A stretch of 5,860 nucleotides of DNA from an uncultured Klebsiella sp. Its GTDB lineage: Bacteria; Pseudomonadota; Gammaproteobacteria; Enterobacterales; Enterobacteriaceae. The translations under genes and the position numbers were made by a program. This document shows, piece after piece, positions 1 to 5,860 of this stretch (position 1 is its first letter; each line of letters begins with the position of its first letter). The DNA lies in NCBI GenBank assembly GCA_902490055.1, contig CABUCP010000228.1:1-5860 (forward strand), given 5' to 3'. The notes below the pieces were generated by a model. That model was not told where the DNA came from. It worked only from the letters and a program-made list of their open reading frames with translations, and did no database searches.

Positions 1-847
1 CTACGCGCTGTTTCCGCACATGACCGTGTTTGAAAACGTCGCCTTCGGCCTGCGAATGCAGAAAACCCCGGCGGCGGAAATCACCCCGCGCGTTATGGAT
101 GCCTTAAAAATGGTCCAGCTGGAAGAATTTGCCCAGCGTAAGCCGCACCAGCTGTCCGGCGGCCAACAGCAGCGCGTGGCCATCGCCCGCGCGGTCGTCA
201 ACAAACCGCGCCTGCTGCTGCTTGATGAATCCCTTTCCGCGCTCGATTACAAGCTGCGCAAGCAGATGCAGAACGAACTCAAAGCGCTGCAGCGTAAGCT
301 GGGTATTACTTTTGTTTTCGTCACCCACGACCAGGAAGAAGCCCTGACCATGTCCGACCGCATCGTGGTGATGCGCGATGGCAAAATCGAGCAGGACGGC
401 ACTCCGCGCGAGATCTACGAAGAGCCGAAAAACCTGTTCGTCGCCAGCTTTATTGGCGAAATTAACATCTTCAGCGCCACCGTTATCGAGCGTCTGGACG
501 AGCAGCGCGTGCGCGCCTGCGTTGAAGGCCGCGAGTGCAATATCTACGTCAACTTCGCCGTTGAAAAAGGGCAACAGCTCAACGTGCTGCTGCGACCGGA
601 AGACTTGCGCGTCGATGAAATCCATCACGGCAGCGAAGCCGATGGATTAATCGGTTACGTACGCGAGCGCAATTACAAAGGGATGACCCTGGAGTCGGTG
701 GTTGAGCTGGAAAATGGCAAGATGGTCATGGTCAGCGAATTCTTTAATGAAGACGACCCGGATTTTGACCACTCTCTCGACCAGAAAATGGAGATTAACT
801 GGGTAGAAAGCTGGGAGGTAGTGCTGGCCGATGAAGAACACCAGTAA
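1..847 (+). CDS. potA: Spermidine/putrescine ABC transporter ATP-binding protein PotA (5'-truncated by window edge)
   Basis: Cytoplasmic ATPase that powers polyamine import through the PotBC channel. The reading frame is open from base 2 (YALFPHM...), so 281 codons plus stop are present. Against the 378-residue E. coli protein as I recall it, about 97 N-terminal residues are missing, including the Walker A loop and the Q-loop glutamine, which fall just left of the window. Visible motifs are the ABC signature [14 protein letters not shown] (from base 151), Walker B LLLLDES with Asp at 224-226 and catalytic Glu next (Asp172/Glu173 in E. coli numbering), the D-loop SALD, and the H-loop histidine in FVTHDQEEA (326-328). 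The remainder is the C-terminal regulatory (TOBE-like) domain, with LRPEDLRV near base 590. The methionine at base 20 is internal, not the start. The 3' end overlaps potB by 17 nt. Truncation is due only to the window; no frameshift is seen. Confidence 0.97.
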   Translation, partial: YALFPHMTVFENVAFGLRMQKTPAAEITPRVMDALKMVQLEEFAQRKPHQLSGGQQQRVAIARAVVNKPRLLLLDESLSALDYKLRKQMQNELKALQRKLGITFVFVTHDQEEALTMSDRIVVMRDGKIEQDGTPREIYEEPKNLFVASFIGEINIFSATVIERLDEQRVRACVEGRECNIYVNFAVEKGQQLNVLLRPEDLRVDEIHHGSEADGLIGYVRERNYKGMTLESVVELENGKMVMVSEFFNEDDPDFDHSLDQKMEINWVESWEVVLADEEHQ

Positions 848-1688
848 ATTCCAAAATGTGGTGATTGCCACCATCGTGGGCTGGCTTGTGCTGTTCGTCT
901 TTCTGCCCAACCTGATGATCATCGCCACCAGCTTCCTGACCCGCGACGACGCGAACTTCGTCAAAATGGTCTTCACGCTGGATAACTACTCACGGCTGCT
1001 GGATCCGCTCTATTACGATGTGCTGCTGCACTCGCTGAATATGGCGCTGATGGCGACTCTCGCCTGCCTGGCGCTGGGCTACCCGTTCGCGTGGTTTCTT
1101 GCCCGGCTGACACAGAAGGTACGCCCGCTGTTGCTGTTTCTGCTGATCGTCCCTTTCTGGACCAACTCGCTGATCCGCATCTATGGGCTGAAGATTTTCC
1201 TTAGCACCAAGGGTTATCTAAACGAGTTTCTGCTGTGGCTGGGGATTATCGACACGCCGGTGCGTATTATGTACACGCCGGCGGCGGTGATCATCGGCCT
1301 GGTCTACATTCTGCTGCCATTTATGGTGATGCCGCTCTATTCGAGCATTGAAAAACTCGATCGCCCGCTGCTGGAAGCGGCAAAAGATCTCGGCGCCAGC
1401 AAGCTGCAGACCTTTATTCGCATCATTATTCCACTGACCATGCCGGGGATTATCGCCGGCTGTCTGCTGGTGATGCTGCCGGCAATGGGGCTGTTCTATG
1501 TTTCCGACCTGATGGGCGGCGCCAAAAACCTGCTGATCGGCAACGTTATCAAGAGTCAGTTCCTCAATATCCGCGACTGGCCGTTCGGCGCGGCGACCAG
1601 CATTACCTTAACGCTGGTGATGGGGCTGATGCTGCTGATTTACTGGCGCGCGGCGCGCCTGCTGAATAAGAAGGTGGAACTGGAATGA
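831..1688 (+). CDS. potB: Spermidine/putrescine ABC transporter permease PotB
   Basis: Inner-membrane permease, 285 residues, that pairs with PotC to form the polyamine channel. About six hydrophobic segments are visible (roughly residues 10-34, 66-91, 98-119, 150-170, 200-222, 255-273), as expected for this family. The cytoplasmic EAA loop that docks on the ATPase is at residues 182-201 (EAAKDLGAS ... IIIP), with the conserved glycine at 188. The sequence follows E. coli PotB almost throughout as I recall it. The ATG at 831 lies inside the end of potA (17-nt overlap). Its best Shine-Dalgarno is GGGAGG at 813-818, 12 nt upstream, which is rather long. GTG codons at 858 and 861 would give the ~275-residue form sometimes annotated, but neither has a good ribosome site, so I keep 831. 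The stop overlaps the potC start as ATGA. Confidence 0.96.
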   Translation: MKNTSKFQNVVIATIVGWLVLFVFLPNLMIIATSFLTRDDANFVKMVFTLDNYSRLLDPLYYDVLLHSLNMALMATLACLALGYPFAWFLARLTQKVRPLLLFLLIVPFWTNSLIRIYGLKIFLSTKGYLNEFLLWLGIIDTPVRIMYTPAAVIIGLVYILLPFMVMPLYSSIEKLDRPLLEAAKDLGASKLQTFIRIIIPLTMPGIIAGCLLVMLPAMGLFYVSDLMGGAKNLLIGNVIKSQFLNIRDWPFGAATSITLTLVMGLMLLIYWRAARLLNKKVELE

Positions 1689-2470
1689 TCGGTCGACTGC
1701 TGCGCGGCGGCTTTATGACCGCCATCTACGCGTATCTCTACATCCCTATTATTATCCTGATCGTTAACTCGTTTAACCGGTCGCGCTTCGGCATCAACTG
1801 GCAGGGCTTCACCACCGACTGGTATAGCCTGCTGATGAACAACGATAGCCTGCTGCAGGCCGCCCAGCATTCGCTGACCATGGCGGTGCTGTCGGCAACG
1901 TTCGCCACGCTTATCGGCTCGCTGACCGCCGTGGCGTTGTATCGTTATCGCTTTCGCGGTAAGCCATTCGTCAGCGGCATGTTGTTCGTGGTGATGATGT
2001 CGCCGGACATCGTGATGGCTATCTCTCTGCTGGTGCTATTTATGCTCATCGGCATTCAGTTGGGCTTCTGGTCGCTGCTGTTTTCGCATATCACCTTCTG
2101 TCTGCCCTTCGTCGTGGTCACAGTATTCTCGCGCCTGAAAGGCTTCGATGTGCGCATGCTGGAAGCGGCGAAAGATCTCGGCGCCAGCGAGATGACTATA
2201 CTGCGCAAAATCATCCTACCGCTGGCGCTGCCGGCGGTGGCCGCCGGGTGGCTGCTGAGCTTCACCCTGTCGATGGATGATGTCGTCGTTTCTTCTTTCG
2301 TTACCGGCCCGGGTTATGAAATCCTGCCGCTGAAGATCTATTCGATGGTCAAGGTCGGCGTTTCGCCTGAGGTGAACGCGCTGGCGACGATTCTGTTGGT
2401 TCTTTCGCTGGTGATGGTTATCGCCAGTCAGTTAATTGCACGTGATAAAACTCAGGGGACGTTAAAATGA
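1685..2470 (+). CDS. potC: Spermidine/putrescine ABC transporter permease PotC
   Basis: Second inner-membrane permease of the polyamine importer, 261 residues. Hydrophobic segments occur near residues 9-30, 64-86, 98-121, 127-150, 182-204 and 231-252. The EAA loop is at 160-179 (EAAKDLGAS ... IILP) with its glycine at 166. The start is well supported: AAGGTGG at 1671-1677 sits 7 nt before the ATG, and ATGA overlaps the potB stop, indicating coupled translation. The segment SFTLSMDDVVVSSF (191-204) is close to E. coli PotC as I recall it. The C-terminus (RDKTQGTLK) is about three residues shorter and differs from the E. coli tail, a place where variation is unlikely to matter. The stop overlaps the potD start. 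Confidence 0.96.
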   Translation: MIGRLLRGGFMTAIYAYLYIPIIILIVNSFNRSRFGINWQGFTTDWYSLLMNNDSLLQAAQHSLTMAVLSATFATLIGSLTAVALYRYRFRGKPFVSGMLFVVMMSPDIVMAISLLVLFMLIGIQLGFWSLLFSHITFCLPFVVVTVFSRLKGFDVRMLEAAKDLGASEMTILRKIILPLALPAVAAGWLLSFTLSMDDVVVSSFVTGPGYEILPLKIYSMVKVGVSPEVNALATILLVLSLVMVIASQLIARDKTQGTLK

Positions 2471-3513
2471 AAAAATGGTCACGCCACCTGCTCGCTGCGG
2501 GCGCTCTGGCTCTGGGCATGGGCGCCGCGCACGCGGACGATAGCAAAACGCTGTATTTCTATAACTGGACCGAATATGTGCCGCCAGGCCTGCTGGAACA
2601 GTTCACTAAAGAGACCGGCATCAAAGTTATCTATTCGACCTACGAGTCGAATGAAACCATGTACGCCAAGCTCAAAACCTATAAAGACGGCGCTTACGAT
2701 CTGGTCGTACCGTCAACCTACTTCGTCGACAAAATGCGCAAAGAAGGCATGCTGCAGAAGATCGATAAGAGCAAGCTGAGCAACTTCAGCAACCTCGATC
2801 CGCAGATGCTCAATAAGCCGTTCGATCCGAATAACGATTACTCAATCCCCTATATCTGGGGTGCAACGGCAATCGGCGTCAATAGCGATGCTATCGACCC
2901 GAAAACCGTAACCAGCTGGGCGGACCTATGGAAACCGGAATATAAAAGCAGTCTGCTGCTGACCGATGACGCGCGCGAAGTATTCCAGATGGCGCTGCGG
3001 AAACTGGGTTATTCCGGCAACACCACCGATCCAAAAGAGATTGAAGCCGCGTATAACGAGCTGAAAAAGCTGATGCCGAACGTCGCAGCATTCAACTCCG
3101 ATAACCCGGCGAATCCGTATATGGAAGGCGAAGTGAATCTCGGGATGGTATGGAACGGTTCAGCTTACGTGGCCCGCCAGGCCGGTACGCCGCTGGAAGT
3201 CGTTTGGCCGAAAGAAGGCGGCATCTTCTGGATGGACAGCCTGTCAATTCCGGCTAATGCTAAAAACGTCGATGGCGCGCTGAAGCTGATTAACTTCCTG
3301 CTGCGCCCTGATGTCGCGAAACAGGTTGCCGAAACCATCGGTTACCCGACGCCAAACCTCGCCGCGCGCAAAATGCTCAGCCCGGAAGTCGCCAATGATA
3401 AATCGCTGTATCCGGATGCCGCGACTATCGAAAAAGGCGAATGGCAAAATGACGTCGGCAGCGCCAGCGCCATTTATGAAGAGTATTACCAGAAGCTGAA
3501 AGCCGGGCGCTAA
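2467..3513 (+). CDS. potD: Spermidine/putrescine-binding periplasmic protein PotD
   Basis: Periplasmic receptor that delivers spermidine (preferred) and putrescine to PotBC. It has 348 residues, the same as E. coli PotD. A Sec signal peptide is clear: basic start MKKWSRH, a hydrophobic core rich in Ala/Leu/Gly, and an AHA cleavage site after residue 23, giving a mature protein beginning DDSKT. The polyamine-contact residues known from the E. coli PotD structure are all present at the same numbers: Trp34, Tyr37, Ser83, Tyr85, Asp168, Glu171, Trp229, Trp255, Asp257, Tyr293 and Gln327. Substrate binding is therefore expected to be unchanged. The start has AGGGG at 2454-2458, 8 nt upstream, and overlaps the potC stop as ATGA. 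It is the last gene of the operon and a strong terminator follows 8 nt after its stop. Confidence 0.98.
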   Translation: MKKWSRHLLAAGALALGMGAAHADDSKTLYFYNWTEYVPPGLLEQFTKETGIKVIYSTYESNETMYAKLKTYKDGAYDLVVPSTYFVDKMRKEGMLQKIDKSKLSNFSNLDPQMLNKPFDPNNDYSIPYIWGATAIGVNSDAIDPKTVTSWADLWKPEYKSSLLLTDDAREVFQMALRKLGYSGNTTDPKEIEAAYNELKKLMPNVAAFNSDNPANPYMEGEVNLGMVWNGSAYVARQAGTPLEVVWPKEGGIFWMDSLSIPANAKNVDGALKLINFLLRPDVAKQVAETIGYPTPNLAARKMLSPEVANDKSLYPDAATIEKGEWQNDVGSASAIYEEYYQKLKAGR

Positions 3514-3521
3514 CCCCATAA

Positions 3522-3546
3522 GGCGGAACCCAGGTTCCGCCATTTT
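3522..3546 (+). terminator. Rho-independent terminator of potABCD
   Basis: An 8-9 bp GC-rich stem, GGCGGAACC (3522-3530) with GGTTCCGCC (3533-3541), is followed at once by ATTTTGATT. The innermost pair probably opens to give a CCAG tetraloop. Position just after the potD stop and the T-run make this a convincing intrinsic terminator for the + strand. In the opposite direction the stem is followed by TTATGGGG, a poor U-tract, so it would be at most a weak terminator for the convergent acyl-CoA synthetase gene. Confidence 0.9.
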
Positions 3547-3602
3547 GATTCCCCTACCCGCCTGATGCTGTGAATAATGGACAGATGCTGCGGTGGTCAT
3601 GT

Positions 3603-5228
3603 TCACTCAGGCATTAAAATCTGGCCGTACTCGTCACGAAGGCGGTTTTTCAGTACCTTACCGGTGGCGCTGACCGGCAGCGCATCGATAAAAATAATGC
3701 GATCGGGGATCTGCCATTTTGGTACCCTTTGCTGGTACCAGGCCAGCAACTCCGCCTCTTCCACCTCGCCCCCTTCGGCGCGAACGCACAGCAGCACCGG
3801 GCGTTCATCCCAGCGCGGATGACGCGCCGCGATAGCCGCCGCGCTGCGTACCGCCGGGTGGGCAATCGCGATATTCTCCAGTTCGACGGTGGAAATCCAC
3901 TCGCCGCCGGACTTGATAATATCTTTCGCCCGATCGTGGATAACCAGATAGCCGTTCGCATCGAGCGTGCCGATATCGCCGGTATCAAACCAGCCATCAG
4001 CGGTCAGCGCGCGCTCCTCGCGGCCAAAATACTGTTCTACTACCCAGTGTCCGCGAACCTGCAAATACCCCTGACTTTCGCCATCATTGGGCAGCGGTTT
4101 CCCGTCAATATCCACCACCCGCAGGTCGATGCCGAAAATCGGTCGCCCCTGCCCGTCGCTCTGCTGACGCCGCTGCTCCGCCGATAGCCCGGCGTGTTTG
4201 CTGAGTAACGTATTGATGGTGCCAATGGGCGAGGTTTCGGTCATCCCCCACGCATGAATCAGTTCGATATCATAATCGCGTTTAAAGACCTCCCGCATCG
4301 ACGGCGGCAGCGCCGAGCCGCCGACGAAAGAGCGTTTGAAATAAGGCAAGCGGCAATCTGATTTGCGCAGCGCCGCCAGCAGCCCGGCCCAAATCACCGG
4401 CACGCCAAAGGCAACGCTCACCTTCTCGGCACTGAGCAGCCGCAGCAGGCTATCGCCATCGAGGTGCGGCCCCGGCAGCACCAGCCGCGCCCCGACCATC
4501 GCGGCAATAAATGGCGTTCCCCAGGCATTAACGTGGAACATCGGCACCACCGGCAGCAGCGAATCCTGCGCGGATATACCGGCGCCATCCGGTTGGTTGC
4601 CGCTGAGCGCATGCAACACCAGCGAACGGTGGGTATTCAGGACTCCTTTCGGTCTGCCGGTGGTCCCGGAGGTGTAGCACAGCGAGGCAGGCGTGAGTTC
4701 ATTCAGCGTCGGCCAGGGATAGTCAGCCTCACCCTGCCCCAGCAGATCGTCAAAAAAGCACAGCGACGGCAGCAGGTTGAGCGCCTCCTGACTGTAAGGC
4801 TCCATTAACACGATATGCTTTACCGTCGGTATCTGCGGCTGCAGCTGCTGAATCAGCGGCAGAAAGGTCTGGTCGATGAACAGCACCTCATCGGCGGCAT
4901 CGTTGATGATGTACAGCAGATGCTCCACCGACAGGCGCGGGTTGATGGTGTGCGTTACCCAGCCGCCGGACGCGACGGCAAAATAGATTTCCAGATGGCG
5001 GCGGTTATTCCACGCCAGCGTACCGCAGCGGGCGCCGGGCGGCAGCCCCAGCGCCGCTAACGCCGATGCCAGGCGGTGGGCATTACTGGCCACCGCCCCC
5101 CAACTACTGCGTTCAATCTCACCCGCAGTGCTCAGCGAAACGATCTCAGTTTCATGGTGATAATGCGCCGCGTGTTCCAGCAACGCAGCGGTGGTTAAAT
5201 CCTGATAAATCATCGGCGAAGGCATCAC
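3603..5228 (-). CDS. AMP-forming acyl-CoA synthetase, AlkK/DmdB-like (medium-chain fatty acid or related acid--CoA ligase)
   Basis: A 541-residue member of the ANL superfamily that should activate a carboxylic acid through an acyl-adenylate to its CoA thioester, in the cytoplasm. All core motifs are intact: the P-loop YTSGTTGRPKG (185-195), PMFHVNAWG (229-237), AWGMTETSP (326-334), GWFDTGD (412-418), the hinge region DRAKDIIKSGGEWIS (432-446) and the C-terminal catalytic lysine Lys524 in PVSATGKVLKNR. The N-terminal region (HETEIVS, WNNRRHLEIYFAV, HTINPRLS) and HAWGMTE resemble AlkK-type medium-chain and DmdB-type (methylthiopropionate) ligases. Family is confident, substrate is not. No signal peptide or membrane segment is seen. 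The start is supported by AGGAG at 5234-5238; the first ATG has 5-nt spacing and the second (5225) has 8 nt, so either may be used. It converges on potD and is not part of the pot operon. An orphan: no beta-oxidation genes adjoin it. Confidence 0.9.
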   Translation of the reverse strand: MMPSPMIYQDLTTAALLEHAAHYHHETEIVSLSTAGEIERSSWGAVASNAHRLASALAALGLPPGARCGTLAWNNRRHLEIYFAVASGGWVTHTINPRLSVEHLLYIINDAADEVLFIDQTFLPLIQQLQPQIPTVKHIVLMEPYSQEALNLLPSLCFFDDLLGQGEADYPWPTLNELTPASLCYTSGTTGRPKGVLNTHRSLVLHALSGNQPDGAGISAQDSLLPVVPMFHVNAWGTPFIAAMVGARLVLPGPHLDGDSLLRLLSAEKVSVAFGVPVIWAGLLAALRKSDCRLPYFKRSFVGGSALPPSMREVFKRDYDIELIHAWGMTETSPIGTINTLLSKHAGLSAEQRRQQSDGQGRPIFGIDLRVVDIDGKPLPNDGESQGYLQVRGHWVVEQYFGREERALTADGWFDTGDIGTLDANGYLVIHDRAKDIIKSGGEWISTVELENIAIAHPAVRSAAAIAARHPRWDERPVLLCVRAEGGEVEEAELLAWYQQRVPKWQIPDRIIFIDALPVSATGKVLKNRLRDEYGQILMPE

Positions 5229-5233
5229 TGGAT

Positions 5234-5238
5234 CTCCT
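5234..5238 (-). promoter_or_regulatory. Ribosome binding site of the acyl-CoA synthetase gene
   Basis: Read on the - strand the sequence is TAAAGGAGATCCA followed by ATGATG. AGGAG is a strong Shine-Dalgarno. It fixes the start at this tandem ATG pair, but the choice between them (spacing 5 or 8 nt) is open. Confidence 0.75.
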
Positions 5239-5338
5239 TTACAGGCTGACGGGCATGGCGGATGAAATGGCCGCAGAGTTTGTCACGATAACGATCAACA
5301 CCGCGGCAGAGACAGGGTAAAGATGGGATGGATAGCGA

Positions 5339-5355
5339 GGCGGCCGGAAGCCGCC
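5339..5355 (-). terminator. GC-rich hairpin after the small gene, possible weak terminator
   Basis: GGCGGC (5339-5344) pairs perfectly with GCCGCC (5350-5355) around a 5-nt loop; read on the - strand the loop is TTCCG. It lies about 20 nt past the stop of the 95-residue gene. No uridine run follows directly on the - strand (TCGCTATCC...), so it may slow or attenuate transcription toward the acyl-CoA synthetase, or stabilise an RNA 3' end, rather than stop it. The rest of the 146-bp gap between the two genes (5229-5374) shows no promoter I would defend. Confidence 0.4.
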
Positions 5356-5374
5356 CGCCGATAAACGCCTGCCG

Positions 5375-5662
5375 CTACGCGCGCAGCGGATGGACGCGGG
5401 ATTTCACCAGCGCGTCTTCAACGTCGAAATCGCTTAAAGGATAGTTGGTGGCCACCAGGTAGAAGCGACCATCCTGCGCCGGGTATTCGTGAACGTGATA
5501 GTTCACCATTTTTGGCGCGGCCGCCGGAGCATCATCAACGGCGCGTTTGGCATGTGAGGCATACTTTGAACGCACGGCCAGGCGGGTAGATTTAATATCG
5601 CTATAGGTTTCGCCATGGTGCTCGTCGCCGAGGATCAGGTAATCAACGTACTCAGGGGGCAT
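5375..5662 (-). CDS. Hypothetical small protein, 95 residues, family not recognised
   Basis: I do not recognise this protein. The frame is convincing because the ATG at 5662 has AAGGAG at 5669-5674 with 6-nt spacing. The frame extends upstream to an ATG at 5716, but that one has no ribosome site, so the 95-residue version is preferred. The product has no signal peptide or hydrophobic segment and is probably cytoplasmic. It is rich in His, Tyr and acidic residues: DYLILGDEHHGETY near 7-20, a basic middle (RLAVRSKYASHAKR, about 27-40), an Ala/Pro linker (DDAPAAAPK), then a likely beta-rich part (NYHVHEY, GRFYLVATNYPLSDFD) and a basic end VKSRVHPLRA. It lies between the transketolase gene and the acyl-CoA synthetase, in the same direction as both, with 145-146 bp on each side, so it may be its own transcription unit. 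No function is assigned. Confidence 0.75.
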   Translation of the reverse strand: MPPEYVDYLILGDEHHGETYSDIKSTRLAVRSKYASHAKRAVDDAPAAAPKMVNYHVHEYPAQDGRFYLVATNYPLSDFDVEDALVKSRVHPLRA

Positions 5663-5668
5663 CTCACA

Positions 5669-5674
5669 CTCCTT
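5669..5674 (-). promoter_or_regulatory. Ribosome binding site of the 95-residue small gene
   Basis: The - strand reads AAGGAGTGTGAG then ATG. The six-base AAGGAG with 6-nt spacing is near the optimum. It is the main evidence that the gene is real and that translation starts at 5662, not 5716. Confidence 0.8.
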
Positions 5675-5769
5675 CTTTGTCGCCAGAGAGTAAGAATATG
5701 CCATAAACGGCGGCAATATATCGCTTTGTTAATCACAATATTGCAACTAAAAAATAACACATTATGAGT
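5675..5769 (-). promoter_or_regulatory. AT-rich upstream region of the small gene, probable promoter region
   Basis: This stretch is much richer in A+T than the flanking genes and lies between the transketolase hairpin and the small gene's ribosome site. It contains TA-rich blocks on the - strand (GATATATT around 5715-5722, CATATTCT around 5693-5700) but no well-spaced pair of sigma70 boxes; the best I find is TTGCAA (5741-5746) with GATATA (5717-5722) at 18 nt, which is weak. An imperfect palindrome, TTGTTAATCACAA, spans 5726-5738 and could be an operator. Base composition and position suggest a promoter; the exact boxes are not established. Confidence 0.35.
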
Positions 5770-5795
5770 ATCGCCCGGCAACGTTCCGGGCGATA
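5769..5795 (-). terminator. Hairpin downstream of the transketolase gene, likely terminator
   Basis: A perfect 10-bp stem, TATCGCCCGG (5769-5778) with CCGGGCGATA (5786-5795), encloses a 7-nt loop. It begins 12 nt after the transketolase stop on the - strand, the usual place for a terminator. On that strand the stem is followed by CTCATAATGTGTTATTTTTT, so the six-T run is about 15 nt away instead of adjacent. Termination may therefore be incomplete or need a factor, or the stem may act as an mRNA 3'-end stabiliser. Confidence 0.6.
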
Positions 5796-5807
5796 GCGGT
5801 GAGATGA

Positions 5808-5860
5808 TTACAGCAGCGCTTTCGCTTTCGCGACTACGTTGTCAACGGTGAAGCCGAACT
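5808..5860 (-). CDS. tktA: Transketolase, C-terminal end only (TktA-like; cut by window edge)
   Basis: Only the last 16 whole codons and a TAA stop are present. They translate to FGFTVDNVVAKAKALL, which matches the C-terminus of E. coli TktA as I recall it (FGFTVDNVVAKAKELL) with one change, and is unlike the TktB end, which I recall carrying a longer different tail. Transketolase is the thiamine-diphosphate enzyme of the non-oxidative pentose phosphate pathway, moving two-carbon units between sugar phosphates. No catalytic residue lies in this fragment, so the call rests on the tail match alone. The gene body continues to the right of the window; a hairpin terminator follows the stop. Confidence 0.85.
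   Translation of the reverse strand, partial: FGFTVDNVVAKAKALL

Noticed and set aside
20..22. ATG at base 20 as the start of potA
   Set aside because: The frame is open to the window edge and the residues before it (YALFPH) match the internal PotA sequence after the Q-loop; it corresponds to about residue 104.
104..628. 174-codon open frame on the - strand inside potA
   Set aside because: Lies wholly within a confidently identified gene; its low-complexity residue pattern is what the opposite strand of a GC-rich coding region gives.
3729..4187. 152-codon open frame on the + strand opposite the acyl-CoA synthetase
   Set aside because: Antisense shadow of a gene with every catalytic motif intact; no ribosome site or recognisable domain.
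4464..4808. 114-codon + strand frame, Arg/Gln/His-rich
   Set aside because: Shadow of the ligase gene; composition typical of the wrong strand.
5066..5320. 84-codon + strand frame running from the ligase 5' end into the intergenic gap
   Set aside because: Mostly antisense to the ligase start, no good ribosome site, no recognisable sequence; I prefer the - strand genes.
5663..5716. 18-residue upstream extension of the small gene (ATG at 5716)
   Set aside because: No Shine-Dalgarno before 5716, whereas AAGGAG sits 6 nt before the ATG at 5662; the extension crosses the ribosome site.
1..5860. CRISPR array, insertion sequence, tRNA or attachment site
   Set aside because: No regularly spaced repeats, transposase-like frame, terminal inverted repeats or cloverleaf pattern was found by reading both strands.

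Overview
The window looks like the chromosome of an enterobacterium in the Klebsiella/Raoultella/Enterobacter range. All four transport proteins closely match my recollection of the E. coli K-12 spermidine/putrescine importer, third codon positions are GC-rich, and the last bases encode an enterobacterial transketolase A C-terminus. The genus is an inference. No mobile element, CRISPR array, tRNA or rRNA is visible.

Left half (1-3513, + strand): the potABCD polyamine ABC importer operon. potA (ATPase) is cut by the window edge and lacks its N-terminal ~97 residues. potB and potC (permeases) and potD (periplasmic binding protein) are complete. Every junction overlaps: 17 nt for potA/potB and ATGA for potB/potC and potC/potD, so translation is tightly coupled. 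A strong hairpin terminator follows potD. The operon promoter lies outside the window.

Right half (3603-5860, - strand): three genes read toward the pot operon. From right to left they are the last 16 codons of a transketolase (tktA-like), a 95-residue protein I do not recognise, and a 541-residue AMP-forming acyl-CoA synthetase of the AlkK/DmdB-like medium-chain group. The synthetase and potD converge on an 89-bp gap that holds the terminator.

The pot genes import spermidine/putrescine: PotD captures the polyamine in the periplasm, PotB/PotC form the channel, and PotA hydrolyses ATP. The synthetase would activate a carboxylic acid to its CoA thioester and has no obvious link to polyamine uptake. 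Nothing here is clearly a new system. The main points of interest are the gene order (potABCD and tktA are far apart in E. coli K-12), the orphan acyl-CoA ligase and the unknown small protein lying between them.
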